A stretch of DNA of 64,000 bases from Rhizophlyctis rosea (taxonomy: Eukaryota; Chytridiomycota; Chytridiomycetes; Rhizophlyctidales; Rhizophlyctidaceae), in the NCBI GenBank assembly GCA_027596075.1, contig JADGJC010000147.1:33169-97168 (forward strand). The letters are read 5' to 3'. Made by a program: the position numbers and the translations under genes. Under the pieces are notes generated by a model. The model saw only the letters and a program-made list of their open reading frames with translations. It did not search any database and had not been told where the DNA came from. Positions within the stretch are counted from its first letter, which is position 1, and the number at the start of each line of letters is the position of its first letter. Of the stretch, positions 44,724 through 57,074 are shown piece after piece.

Positions 44724-47410
44724 TCACCCCATCCCCCTATACTGCCTCTCAACACTAGGTTTACATATATCATGCACCATCCCCACCCTCAAATGCCCCA
44801 CCCTCTCCCCTCTCGTCCGCCTATCCTCACCAAACCGAACCATTAGATGCGAAAGATGGGGTTCAACTCGGTAGGCTTCGCAGATTTGACCCATATGTTG
44901 AGTTTCGGAGACGAGGAGTTGGGAGATGTCAGTGTCGAGGCGTAGTGGGTCGCCGACGATAGCGAAGACGCGCCATTGCCAGCGGAGAGCGGTGCGGCGG
45001 AGGGCGGAACCGGAGGCTAGGAGGTGGATTGTTAGGATGAACCAGCTGTGGTTGGGGTTGGTGGGGTGGGGTGGGGGTGGGAGGAGTGGGAGGGTGGAAT
45101 GGGTTGTCAGATTTGAGAATATGAGGAAATCAGAAATGAACGGAAGTATTCTTATGACGTGCCGAACACTTACCACGCAACAAACACACCAGTCAACACA
45201 CCCTGCAGAATGGGTATGGGTCTCAAATGCAGAAGAATCGTGTCCGTAAACATCTGACATGGGATGTTGACGTTGGCGTTTACGGCTCCTAATCGTTCCA
45301 GATGCGATCCCAACATCATGCTCACGCGGAGTCCTGCTTCGTCTTGTATCAAGTGGAGGGCGTCAGAAAATGCGTTAGTGATGGTGCATGTGATGGGGAG
45401 TGGGGATGTTAGGGTGAACCTACCGGCAGAATCGGGAGAGAGTGTCAATCCTGCGTGGTTTGCTAGCCACCAGGGGTATGTCAGATTTGAGATGAGGGTT
45501 ATGTGTTCGCGAGCCGCCATAAGGAGAGCTGTCTGTTGATTGGGGAGCCGGAATTTTTGCATGAAGGCAATGTTGAGGTGAGAAGGAAGGGGAAAGTCAG
45601 TGAAAACCCATGGAGCTTCAAGATGAGTTTGCCGGAAGCCCCGTAAATCCCTTTTCACCTTCACCCATCATGACCGCAATTTTGACTGAACATGTCCCAA
45701 TGCTCACCTGATTTCTCTTCGTCAACGCCGTATTAGCAATAAATTCATTCTCCGCCGGCAACAAACTCCCATCACTCCCCACCATCTGCAAAGTCTCCAC
45801 CGCCATCTTCACCGCCCCACCCGTCCCACTAATACTATACCTCACCAACGTCTGGACTCTCACCACCCCGACAGTAGCAATACATTTGCTCGCCCATCCC
45901 GGTCCGGATGTATCTACCCGGTATTGTAAGCCGGGCCACCCACTGCCCGGATCGTTGGCGGAGGAGTCGTAAACGGTGAATTGGAAGGGTGTAGAAGGGT
46001 TGATGTCGGAGAAGGAGGATGAGGATGTGGTGGAGGAGTTTAGCATTTTGCAGACGGTGTCGACGTAGAATGCGTCTTGTTTGTCGGTTGATTTTACGTT
46101 TGCTAGGGAGTGGTCTGCGTCTGTGGTGGGTGGGAGATGTGAGTCAGAATTGATAACAATGTTGGTTTTCCCGCCATTCACAAATACATCTTCAGTTGAC
46201 AAGGACTATTCCCCGACACTCTATCGGTAGCACACTGGAAACTCACCTATCAAAGTACTCGTAACCGGCGCCAAAACCAACGGATCAGCCACAAAAAGCA
46301 CCTTATCCCGAAACCCCTCATACCGCTCCAAAAAATTCAACGCCGTAATCTCCCACCCCGCCGTGCTCTGATACCCACTATACAGAAAATGTGTGCAAAT
46401 CCCGTCGTCAACAGGCATATCTTCAGGCACGATTTCCGTCCCGACTTCGTGGACGAGTGTAGCTAGTGGGATTATCCAGGCGAGGTAGCGGACGATTTTA
46501 AGCTCGATGGGTGCGTGGGAGAAGGAGTGGGATTGAATTTTAGCGAGGTGGGAGAGGGGTACGGATTTGAAGAAGAGGCGGACGGAGATGTCGTGGAGGG
46601 CGTAGAGGGTTGCTGTGTGTTGGATTGTTGCTGCGCCGGCTGACTGGATGTCGGTGTCGGCGTTGGAAGATGTGATGTGCGAAAGGGCATGAGGAAGAGT
46701 AATTGGGTAATTTGTGAACAACGATGTTGAGGAAACAAGGAAATGGGTGGAAAGTCAGTTCGCAAAGAATCAATGAGGGAGGCAGCACGCAAAATGCACG
46801 TGACACTCACAGCCAATAGTCCCCCAAATCCCTGACAAACCAGTGCAAGCACCTTCCCCTGAATCGTCATGGAATGCATGAAACTCAAATACAACAAAAA
46901 CAGCAATGCCATTAAGGACATCAGGACGTGATTTATATACAGATAAGTTCTAACCGAAAATCGAGACCGGAATGCGGCTGTGGTTGCATGATATGCGCCC
47001 ATAACACTATCTCGTATGCGAGGCCAGTATGAGCCTACACCCGTAGCGCTGAAGACCGATGAGGCGGCGCGTTTAGCCGACCCATGTGGGTCTTGAATCC
47101 CGTTCTCGAGGGAATCGCCGCTCAAAGGGCGTTTGGTTATGGACCGCCGACGGGAAATGGACACGCGGCCCTGAGTGCGCGGTGAAGGTGGTACTGTTAG
47201 GCTGGTAACAGTTGATGGGCCTAAATCGGTATTGATAGTGGGTGGATGAGGGTTCTCTTCATCGGAAAGAAGGCGGGAGGACATGATTTTCTTCGCGGCT
47301 GATGCTGTATGTATGCGCGCGGGGCTGTCGGGAGTCGATTTGGGCATTGGTTGATCAAACTCTGTGAGCTCGGTGGTGTATTCTCCGCTTTCTCCATCCG
47401 AATCGGACAT
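44724..47410 (-). CDS. Multi-pass membrane protein, 738 aa, unknown function
   Basis: Five exons: 47410-46811, 46643-46247, 46120-45708, 45658-45174, 45045-44724; all GT..AG and 739 codons with the stop. About 155 N-terminal residues are cytosolic, acidic then Arg/Ser-rich (MSDSDGESGEYTTELTEF; SISRRRSITKRPLSGDS). Hydrophobic segments follow: INHVLMSLMALLFLLYLSF, LALVCQGFGGLLAS, IVRYLAWIIPLATLVHEV and, near the C-terminus, LQGVLTGVFVACWFILTIHLLA. Between them lies a large, probably extracytosolic, region of about 330 residues with scattered Cys (VCKMLN, SKCIATVG, PITCTITN, NIPCQMF). It ends in a cytosolic tail of about 90 residues. The exon 3-4 intron is only 49 bases. No family recognised; the topology suggests a fungal surface membrane protein. 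Confidence 0.75.
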
Positions 47411-47465
47411 CTTAGAGAATGGAGAACTTCTTGTTTGTCGTCAAGCGATAAAGTGGTATTGCGCT

Positions 47466-47871
47466 CTATGATTCTTTCATTAGCATCGGGTTCGATAACG
47501 GACATTCCTGGGGAAAGATGCATTTGGGCGAACGCAGCTTGAGTCGTTGCCGTTGATCTCGGAGGGAGACTGGATGGGTATTTGGGTTGAAAATCCGCTC
47601 CACTACAGTCGACAAAATCATTGACGGATATGGGGATATTTCAGTGGGACATTTTCCCATGCATACAAGCCTCTCACTTCCGACATTCATCTTTAGAACA
47701 GCGATCACAGATGGGGCATTGAAACCTCATTGAATTTCGATCATCACCAACGTACCAATCAAAGCGACTGCTGATGGCATGCATCACTTTGAAGTGTACT
47801 ATGGTTACCGCAACGGAAAGTCCGGACGTAAGCAAGGGGATTGCGATCACCTTCCGATCAATTGACGACAT
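47466..47871 (-). CDS. Possible small two-exon gene, 114 aa
   Basis: Exon 1 (47871-47752) would encode MSSIDRKVIAIPLLTSGLSV and about 20 further residues, including a hydrophobic stretch. Exon 2 (47690-47466) continues in phase 0 as MNVGSERLVCMGKCPTEISP and ends MLMKES. The donor is GTTGGT and the acceptor TAAAG. A retained-intron reading would end CPICDRCSKDECRK at 47674. No domain recognised and the composition is not clearly coding, so it may instead be part of the leader region of the gene starting at 47410. Confidence 0.3.
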
Positions 47872-48308
47872 GCCAGGCTTATAGCATATGGGATAAAAGG
47901 GCTAAGAGGAGCCATATATACAGGACGCATATTGCACACTGATGACTTTGTACAGTATTGCTTAGAATGGGTTTGGAACCCACAATGGTGCTGTTTGAAG
48001 CGTAATTTCCTAGCATTTGCTGCTGCCTCGCCATTCGAACCTTCAATAGATAATGTCTCTCCTTGCTTCTGACAATGGACACCCAGACGAGAGACGTGAC
48101 TGGAACGATTTGAATGGACCCTGACTTGTTATGTAAGCACGTGAATGCCGCATTGCGCCACACGGTAACACCTTGTGATGGCATTGTCGTTTTTAGGAAG
48201 CAAATTTGCCGGCTACGACGGATGTAGTTCATTAGATTTCCGACCACCCAAACAGCAGAACCCACTGTCCCAACTACTAGGCACTACGCCTGCGGCACTC
48301 AGTTCAGC
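47872..48308. other. Short intergenic stretch before the F-box gene
   Basis: Nothing distinctive seen; presumed promoter of the plus-strand F-box gene. Confidence 0.4.
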
Positions 48309-49667
48309 ATGGCTTCAGTCCACTGGCAAACCCTTCCCGACGTCCTTGCCCATCTCTTCGACAGCTTCACCGTACGAGATCTTCTTTGCTGCGAGCTTGT
48401 TTGCAAGCAATGGTGCAACGTCAGTCGCACTTACGATGTTCAAGTCTGGAAGCCAAAGCTCTTCAGGGCACTTCCAAAGGGATGCGTACCACCGTTGTTG
48501 GGGAACGAGAGTTGGAGAGATCTTACCATCTTGTGGTGGGCGTGGACCCGACCTTGGGTGCCAGAGCGGGTTAATGAGGGACAGATTGGGGAACTGGGTC
48601 CCAGGGAGAAACTGTCTAGAGTTGGTGCTGGGATGGTGAGGGATCTTGTTCATGGTCAGCGGTTAGAAAATCCGCGGTATCATGACTACACTGCGCTCGG
48701 AGTGCAACCAGACGGTCAAGTAATCGTCGCCTACTCGGACAGAACACACTCCTTATTTGACTGCATCTTCTCTAATGCTACCGTGCGCCCCGTCGACGAA
48801 GTATGCCATGTATCACACATCCGAACAAACTACATCGCCCGTGCCGTCCACCCACTGTCAATTTTGCCCAAACATAACCGCCTCCCCAGATTATCCAATT
48901 TCCGGTTCGAGGATTGGAAAACCGGAAGCCTCCTACTCCAAGGCAGTGACGTCAATTTACCTCCAAAAACGGACGTTGGAAAATGCTACCCCGCACACAT
49001 CCAGGTGTTTGTCCCAAACATTCCTGTCGAAAACATCTTCATCTCCCTGAAAGATCCTTCCTCCCGCTATACCCTCTCATCAGAGACGTTAGACTCAGCC
49101 ATAATCCTCTCTCATGATTGTAACGGCATCGTCTTGGCATACCTATCGCAGCATACTCGACGATTACCTCCAAACTACATAAATGGCCCCACACACCTCC
49201 AACTCACCCTCATTCACCTCGAAACTCACAAAACCATTGCCTCCGCTGTCGTCCCATCAGACATATCCGCCTTTTCCCTTATCATCAGCCGCTTCCACGT
49301 CTTCCTGTTCACCACTGACGAGATGCACGTCTTCGACTTCACTGCATCATACCTTTACTCACTCCGCATTTGGGAAGGTCTAAACGACTTTTGGCGGACC
49401 TTTCCGAAGATGGAGTACGATGGGTCATTGCTGTTGTGGAAGAAGGAGTATCGCCAAGGACCGGATGCTGATGAGGTTGTGGTGTTTGATCCGATGAGGA
49501 AGAGTAAGCGGAAGATGGTGCGTCCATTTAGGGTCGGGGAAGGGGATACGAGGTCTGGCAGAGGGAACGGGTATTATTTTGTGATTCGGGAATATCCTAT
49601 TGATCAAGCTGGGAAGCGGACTGGTGCGCCCGGACAGGAGAAGATGATTTGGAGGCGTTTGACATAG
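48309..49667 (+). CDS. F-box protein, paralogue A, 452 aa
   Basis: Single exon. The N-terminal F-box is read as WQTLPDVLAHLFDSFTVRDL, then LLCCELVCKQWCNV; such motifs bind Skp1 in SCF ubiquitin ligases. The remainder (about 400 residues) has no recognised repeat but is shared throughout with the protein at 60384-61796: WWAW-RPWVP, YTALGVQ-DGQ, SLKDPSSR, CNGIVLAYL, LTLIHLE, SRFHVF, VVFDPMR, and a closing GYYFV--E-P-D--GKRTGAPG with WRR. The C-terminal conservation between the two copies implies a folded substrate-binding domain. The start is the ATG right before SVHWQTLP, matching TSIHWQTLP in the paralogue. Confidence 0.85.
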   Translation: MASVHWQTLPDVLAHLFDSFTVRDLLCCELVCKQWCNVSRTYDVQVWKPKLFRALPKGCVPPLLGNESWRDLTILWWAWTRPWVPERVNEGQIGELGPREKLSRVGAGMVRDLVHGQRLENPRYHDYTALGVQPDGQVIVAYSDRTHSLFDCIFSNATVRPVDEVCHVSHIRTNYIARAVHPLSILPKHNRLPRLSNFRFEDWKTGSLLLQGSDVNLPPKTDVGKCYPAHIQVFVPNIPVENIFISLKDPSSRYTLSSETLDSAIILSHDCNGIVLAYLSQHTRRLPPNYINGPTHLQLTLIHLETHKTIASAVVPSDISAFSLIISRFHVFLFTTDEMHVFDFTASYLYSLRIWEGLNDFWRTFPKMEYDGSLLLWKKEYRQGPDADEVVVFDPMRKSKRKMVRPFRVGEGDTRSGRGNGYYFVIREYPIDQAGKRTGAPGQEKMIWRRLT

Positions 49668-50120
49668 GTCGGTGGACTTTCTAGACGGATTGATTGATAT
49701 AATGTAATTTAGAGGGGTTTGGTATGTTGTATAGATCCCCATTGTACTGGAAGTTGAAATAAAGGTGTAGACTGCCATTGTAATGGAAGGTGAAATAAGG
49801 ACGATCTGCTTTCCTTGTTCCGCTGTCTCCCCTCTGCTCGTGTTCTTGCATTTGCTCTGCAGTTTCTGATTGATTGTACGAGATGATCTCAATTTTTCAG
49901 AATGTAAACACTCACTGTGTATGCGATGGCCATTCTTACAAGCGCTTAATACCATGATTTTCCCAAATTACCATGATAGCAAACGACTCAAAGGGTTTCT
50001 GTTGGAGGTCGGATGAAATGAGCTAGAAATGAAGCCGATATATAAGTTCCTGGTATGAAAGAGCCGATGATATATAAACTAAAGGTTGCTATGTACAAAA
50101 ATAAACCTCAACTATAGCCA
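49668..50120. other. Intergenic between convergent F-box and ABCC genes
   Basis: Contains the tandem duplication at 49739-49800 and the 3' flanks of two convergent genes. No other feature seen. Confidence 0.45.
49739..49800. repeat. Short tandem duplication, about 36 bases
   Basis: Two neighbouring copies of CCATTGTA(C/A)TGGAAG(T/G)TGAAATAA, starting at 49739 and 49775. They lie about 70-130 bases after the F-box stop codon, in the 3' flank. Confidence 0.7.
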
Positions 50121-53100
50121 TTATTCAACAACTACACCCTCCTCCACACCCGTCTCACCACCATGTTTCCTTCCCTTCCCAGTAGCCAACCCCAAGATCA
50201 GCGCAGAGTTCACCAGGCCCGTTTCAGCCACCATGTCAGCAAATTGGCTGCCTCCTTCCCTGGTCAACAAATTTGCAGGCGAATCGTACTCCTTCACTCG
50301 TCCATGGTCAAGCACCAGTACGCGATCATAATCAGCGATGGTGTTGAGGCGGTGAGCGATGGTGAGGATGGTGGCGGTGGAGAAGTCCCGACGGATGGCG
50401 GTTTGGATGAATTCGTCGGTTTCGAGATCGACCTGTTCATGATGCAGGATTACTAACAACATCAAGAGACTTCAGGGCCCAAATGATGAACGACTTACAG
50501 ATGCAGTAGCTTCATCCAATATGATGACCTTGGCATTCCGCAACATTGCGCGTGCCAAGCAAAGCAGTTGCCGTTGTCCCGTCGACCAGTTTTCTCCGTT
50601 CTCCGCCACGATAGAGTCTAGCCCTTGAGGTGAAGACGCTACACCCTTCTTCAGATTTGAACGATCAAGGACATCCCAGAGTTGCTGATCTGTACCCGAC
50701 AACGCATGCTTCAGTATTTGATGGACGGCTACTCACAAATACGGAGACGGACAACTCACCAGAATACTCCTTGAAAGGATCCAAATTACTTCTGACCGTC
50801 CCAGAAAACAATACCGGCTCCTGCGGTATAATCGCCACCCGACTCCGCAAATCCTTCAGCCCAATCTTCAACACATCCACTCCATCCACCACTATGCTTC
50901 CTTGCTCAGGTTCAACCAATCTCAACAACGTCCCTACAATGGAACTCTTGCCCGCTCCCGTCCGCCCAACAATACCAATCTTCTCTCCACCGCGAATCGA
51001 AAGCGAGATGCCGTTCAGGACGATGGGAAGTCCGGGGCGGTACCGTACGACGAGGTTGGTGATGTCGATGTTACCCTTCTCCGGCCACGACGAACGAATG
51101 ACATCCCCTTTCGACCCGGCTCCCGAATCAACAGCCTCATACTTCTCCCTCTCTAGCCCCTTCACGTAGTAAATAAGCCGCTCACAACTATTCATACACA
51201 TCTCCATATCGCAAAACACCTTAATGCAAACCGTAAACATCACCGTGACCTGCAAACTATACGCAACGCACAACCCCGCCTGCGACGGGTTCAGTTTCTC
51301 CCGAAACCCGATGACGAACATCGCTGTCGCCCAGATCAGGAGGGACGACATGATTTCCTGGCGAAAGGAAAGCCATCGTTGGATCATTAGGCCTAGGTAG
51401 TATGGTTTTGCCCATTTTGTTAGGAGGGCGACGTTACGGGCAATGAGACGGGATTCGACGGCGTAGGCGCGGATTGTGCCGAGGCCTGAGAGGGTTTCGG
51501 AGAGTTGAGCGACGATGGGTGAGAGGTGGATTGACATCATTCGTCGGAGGTCGCGGGAGGTGTAGCGGTAATAGTCTTGGAGCCAGTAGAATACCGCTAC
51601 GGCGGGTATAAGCGGCCCAATAAATGCGGGAAAAATCGTAGCGATGTAAACAAAATTTGCGGCCGTCATGGAGATGTACATTAGGAACATTCGTATATAT
51701 TCCGGTAAGTCGGTGGCGATTTGTTCGATGTCGGTTGAGAAGCGGTTTATGATTCGACCGAGTGGGGTGGTATCGAAGAAGCGGAGAGGAGCGCGGAAGA
51801 CGGATTCGAGGGCACGGTTGTGCATTGCTTCGGCGGCCCAGATTCCGGCTATGGCGGCGAGCATGGATTGGATTGTTATGGCGATGATTTGGACTAGGCC
51901 AAGGCCAACCCAAATTCCTTCGTAGGTTGGGTCGGAGATTGTGGTGTAGGAGTGGGATGTCCAGCGGGTTAGCCAGTTGTCCGTTATGACGCGGGATACC
52001 TGATTCAGGTGATAGAAAATTGCGTTCAGGTTGATATACTTTTTCGAAAGAAAAATGATCTGATAAACTGATTCTACTCTCCTAGCACTCACCTGCGTAA
52101 AAACCATCAAAAACATCATAAACCACAACACCCACCACCCACCACTCATCAAAACATAATCCTTCAACAACCCCGCACTCAATCCCCCCGTCTCCCTCTC
52201 CTCCTTCACCATCAACTCACCATCCTTCTTCACAACAACCTCCTCTTTCTTCTCCGCCGCCCCAACCGGACTCTCCTCCCCAACTCTCCCTTCCCTCCCC
52301 TCCCTGTCCAAAGCCTTCTCCTCCTCCTCCCTCACAGCCTCCTCCTCCTCCCTCTCCTTCTCCTGCTGCGCCCCATACTCTCGCATAAGCTCCCGAACCT
52401 TGCCCCCACTCCGTCCCATAAGCTCTTCAAAAGTGCCCTCTTCAACGATTTGACCGCCGTCAAGCATGATGATGTAGTCTACGCCCGTGAGGAAGTGGAG
52501 TTGGTGCGTGACAAGGACACGGGTTTTGTCACTCATGGCGCCACAGATGCATTTTTCGAAGAGCCATCGGCCGACGTGAGCGTCGACGGCGGAGAGGGGG
52601 TCGTCGAAGAGGACTACGTCTCCGTCTGAGTAGAGTGCTCGAGCAATGTTGACGCGTTGTTTCTGTCCTCCCGAGAGTGTGATTCCCCGTTCCCCGATCT
52701 CGGTCAAATCTCCTCCCGGCAAAACCTTCAGATCGCGTTCGAGGGCGCAGGCCTTGAGGACGCTCAGGTACTTTTCGTGATCGAAAGGGGAGGAGAAGAG
52801 AATGTTATCTTTGAGCGTTGCGTTTTGAATCCAGGCTTGTTGAGCGCAGTAGGAGACGCGGCCGTGGAATGTTACGGAGCCGGAGGAGCGGCGCATTTCG
52901 CCTACGAGGCCGGAGAGGAGGGAGGTTTTGCCGCTGCCTACGGGGCCGATGATGGCGGTTAGGGAGCCGCGGGGGAGGTTGAGGGTTATGTTGGGGAGGG
53001 TGAAAGTTGTTATTGGTGTTGCGGGTGGGGGTGGAGGTGGGTTTTTGGATTTGGGTATTGGTTCGTGGTCGTCGGTGGTGGTTTGGAGGGAATCACTCAT

Positions 53101-54922
53101 GGCTTCCCATACGAATGTAGCGTTGTCCACCTCGACAGCGTACCCCGCTAGCTTGGGAATAGGACTCCCATCCGCCAATGTAGCACTCGAATCCGTACTC
53201 TCCCCACTCCCACTCCCACCACTCCTCCTCCTCCCCTCAACCCCAACCCCCCCACCACCACCACTCTCTTCCTCATCCACCTCCTCGCTCTCCTCCTCCT
53301 CCTTCCCCACTTCAAAAGCTGGCAACATCAAAGGCCTCCCCTCCACCTCCCCCGCCTGCAACAAATCCTGAATCCGCAACAAACTAACACCCGCATCAAC
53401 AACATTCGTCAACGTACTCGGCAAACTCAACATCGGAATCCTCAACGTATAAAACAACCCCAACGTCGCAAATGTCAACGCGGGATCTAAATGATTCCCG
53501 AGTTGCACGTAACAAATCAACGTAAATATCATCGCTAACGTCGGAACAACCTGCGTCGCGCCGTGTATACTCGCTCGTGTAAGCAGAAACTTCCGGATAT
53601 GTTTTAACTCCATTTTGCGTAGTTTGTACAACAAGGAGAGGAACGGCTCTTCCCATGCGTAAGCTTTGATGACACGGATGCCGGCGATGGATTCTTGGGT
53701 AAGGGTGACGCGTTCGTCAGAGTGGACGTTGGCGTTTGCGCGGTCTTCGCCAACTTTGTGCATTACGTAGAATTGGAGTGGGGCGGTGAGGAACAGGAGG
53801 GCGAGGCCTACGAGGGCGGAGATGCCGAGTTCTTTGATTAGGATGATTGCTACGAGGATGATTTGGAGGAGGGCGGATTCCATCTAGAATTTGAGGTTTT
53901 GAGAGAGTGAGTGAGATTGAGTTTGGTTGACAAGGTGAGGTGGTGTAGATACGGCGGCTAGCGCCCAAACTCACCATGTGGAAGAATTGACAGGAAATAT
54001 CCATACGGTATGTATCCGTGGTCAAAATCTGATGTCCCCGTAGAGAATGCGAAGTAAGAAACATAGCCAGATTGCAACCGAGACTTTGAAAGCACACCAA
54101 CGCAGTATATTGTCACAGACAAAAGAAACTCACATTAACAATCTTCCCCTGCCCCCACTTCGAAACACTCAACGGACTCAACACCAACACCTTCCGAAAC
54201 AAAAGCCCAATCAACCCAATCCTCAACTTATGTCCAAACCGCATACTCCGCTCGAAACTTCCATTCACCAACAAACTCTGCACAACCTGCATCAGGAACA
54301 ACAACGTCGCAAGGCCATACCCGTAGCCTGAATCCTTGTTCTGGGATGCTAGGAAAATGATAATCGACCGAAGAACAAGTGGGGAAAGAACCGCCATCGT
54401 GTCTCCTATTAGACGCATTACGCCCGCAACGGCGAATTCAGGACCCCAAGAGCGCCAGATGGCGTAGAAGATCGCTCGGCGTTTTCGTTTAGCAACCGTA
54501 TCAGCATCGACATTCCCCTCCCGTTCCGCACGCTCAACCCATTCCACCTCCTTCTTCCACTCCCGCTCAAACGTCTCCACCAACAGCTCGGCATCGTTCC
54601 GCGGATCGGCATCCCACAGGTCGTCTAGCTCCATGGAGCCTTGGCGACCGCGTTTGATGATGGGGAAGATCCATTGGTATGTTATGCGGTTCCAGAAGCC
54701 GATGAGGCCGTGGCGGTATTCGGGAGAAGGGTTTGTGGGATGGAGGGTTGCGTGGGGGGTTGGGAGGGGGGATTTTGGGGTTGTTGGGGTGGCTTTGGAG
54801 GGGTTTGGGGGGAGGGAGTCGGATTCGGATGATGGGGGTGCTGAGGAGGAGGTGGATGTGACGTCTTCGAGTTCGACGGAGTCTATGGTGGGATTTGAGG
54901 GGTGGGGTGGTTGGGGTGGCAT
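50121..54922 (-). CDS. ABC transporter, ABCC (MRP) subfamily, 1458 aa
   Basis: ATP-driven exporter of the MRP type, which in this subfamily moves glutathione conjugates and other organic anions across the plasma or vacuolar membrane. Exons: 54922-54134, 54028-53975, 53883-52093, 51999-50760, 50689-50499, 50432-50121. All are GT..AG; the 93-base intron at 52000-52092 is itself open in frame. The layout is TMD1-NBD1-TMD2-NBD2 without the extra N-terminal TMD0. NBD1, about residue 590 on, has Walker [10 protein letters not shown], signature LSGGQKQR and Walker [17 protein letters not shown], with Asp in place of the catalytic Glu as usual in ABCC. NBD2 has Walker [10 protein letters not shown] near residue 1230, signature STGQRQL, and an intact Walker [12 protein letters not shown] Glu/Gly-rich insert ([18 protein letters not shown]) lies before NBD1, and an acidic linker with [15 protein letters not shown] lies after it. 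Confidence 0.93.
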
Positions 54923-57074
54923 GGTTCTGTGATATTATGGACGGGTGTGTTTTTGAGGTGATCAGATGGCGTTTTCGATTGTGTCAGTGCAGGAAGACCG
55001 GATTGACGCCGATTCGCGAATGTCCAAGGACTGTACTTACGATGCAGGTGTGATCGGATACGATGGATCTTCCGAAACACTCTTGCATGCACGGAACCGA
55101 AATAAAAGGGGTTCACCAAGAACGCGTTCTCTTTTATTGCTTCACGAAATGGAGTCTAACTTCACATCCATACCAATCCAGCACCCATGGGAAAACCTAG
55201 ACGGAGCCGTAAAAGCGTCTGACACCAAAAGTATCAAAGTAAGTGATCGATGCTATGCGGGCAGACACACTTTGAATCGCCAGCGATTACCGCTCTAACA
55301 CTCAACTACGATAGAGATTGAATGATGATGCCCATCCAACGAAAAAGAATGCCTTCCAAGGGAGACGCGTCCAGAAACGAAGGAACGAAAACACTTCCGC
55401 ACTCCCGTCCAAAAAATTTTTGATTGATACACAGGGCCTTTACAAATCCTCCAAACCCCAAATCTATCCTCTTCTGGCGGCCAACAAGGCGGTATGTAAC
55501 AAGAAACTCAGAGGATCACGACAGAATCCACTTCTGCGACGCGAAACCGTGCGTCCAATGTGGCTTTTGTATGTCCTCCTTGATCGACTCATATGTGTCA
55601 CAAATGTCGAAGTTGCATCCGCCGATGTGGAGTCGAATCTATTTGTCAGACTCAAAATTCCACAGTTGTGGTTCCAAACTTATTTTTGATCAACCTCCGA
55701 GACGGGTCCATGGCACCGAACGCGTCATTGCTGTATTTGACCATTGAATGCGCAGTAATGAATCGAGACGCGTACCGTGGCCTTGGGCACGGAGTCATAG
55801 GAAATTCCGAACCGGTGGAAACGTATACCGCCAATTTGTACAACCCATTCCTCCGGTATGATGTGGTCATTGCTTCATTCGGACTCGATGTCAGATCAGA
55901 TTGATCTTATCATGTCGTGAGTCCCAGTGACACAACGGACATATCTTCAGGGTCTTGATAGGACCCACCAGGGTCCCTTTTCACTTCGGCAACTTAACAA
56001 CATTGTATTGACCGGACAGGTTCCCTATGGAAGCTGGGAGGGGGAGTAGAGCAATTCGAGCATGGATGAACCACTGTGGTTGCAAGACTGCAAGTACTGC
56101 AGAAAAACAGGAGGGAGTTGGCGATGGCGGATGGACTCGCGCTTTGCACACAGACAAAAACACAACTGATACTACTGATCGAAAGCTTAGTATGTGCACA
56201 TGGACATCAATGTGCGCGATGACATCCAAATCAGGGGATCGTATTGGTGAATTGGCGTAATGCTTTCCGCCAAGGCGATCTTGCTGAAAAGGCAAATAGA
56301 TGTGCAATGCGTTCAAGAATGTAATTGATCCCAGCAGAGACAGGTTTTCTTGCGCGCAGCATGTAACCCATATGTAGCAATACAATAACATTCTGATATG
56401 CTCAAGATCTTTCTTTGTTTTCATGGTTCCTCAATTGGGGACAATGGGCCAATGGTTGTCGAACAGGGATCAAATACCAACTTCCCCATCCCAACCCCCG
56501 CATCGAATGAACAAGATGCAAGTATCGTTGGATCCCCGCCTATATATTTCAAAGATGCGGAGTGGAGCGATACGCTTGGTAAAATCTTCCATTTTCTCAT
56601 ATGATGATATCTGTGGCAAGGGCGTAACAGCAAGAGAAAAAATGATGACCGTTATGCGAGGTGAAGATGCGTTGATGAAGATTGCCAACGGTCGATCTGC
56701 CCACTAACCTTAGCTTTGAACGCTTCCAGTCTACAATTCGATATGACAATAACCTGTTATCTTATGATCAGAGGTCACTACATGGCCCACAGGTGAGCTA
56801 TTACCGGAATCATGCGGTTCTCGCATGGAATCACCAAAAAAAATGATAGCACAGGACGCATTGCGGAGGACCAGTGCCATTCTCCCTGTTCCGCATTTAA
56901 TACAAATCATTCCATATTGAACAACGTTACACGCGGGCGCCAAACATATCGGCCCTAAGATATAACACAACTATCTGTACAAATGAGCGCCATCTCCACT
57001 CCTATATAACAAATAACGACCGCAAAGCAAAGTACCATACACCCCAAACCCAAACACACACTCCAACCCCCCCA
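54923..57074. other. Intergenic with an uncertain plus-strand gene
   Basis: The left end is the promoter of the ABCC gene. A possible spliced gene at 55150-55904 is listed separately. From 55920 to 57074 nothing was recognised; the stretch 56980-57070 is C/A-rich, like the adjacent 3' exon of the next gene. Confidence 0.4.
55150..55904 (+). CDS. Possible Cys-rich protein gene, structure unresolved
   Basis: A frame starting MESNFTSIPIQHPWENLDG at 55150 runs to a GTAAGT donor and can be joined to an acceptor at 55313 (ACGATAG), continuing as RLNDDAHPTKKNAFQ and on to LLAANKA near 55490. Beyond that, one frame shows CDAKPCVQCGFC near 55540. Another, one base away, shows CHKCRSCIRRCGVESIC near 55596 and then runs to a stop at 55904. 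The Cys spacing (C-x2-C-x2-C-x3-C in the second) looks metal-binding, but the two frames cannot be joined by a normal intron. A one-base error or a pseudogene is possible. No family recognised. Confidence 0.3.

Noticed and set aside
52000..52092. In-frame 31-codon insert of the ABCC protein
   Set aside because: It has a GTGAGT donor and a CTGAATCAG acceptor, and it interrupts a conserved segment ([15 protein letters not shown]), so it is an intron although it is open.
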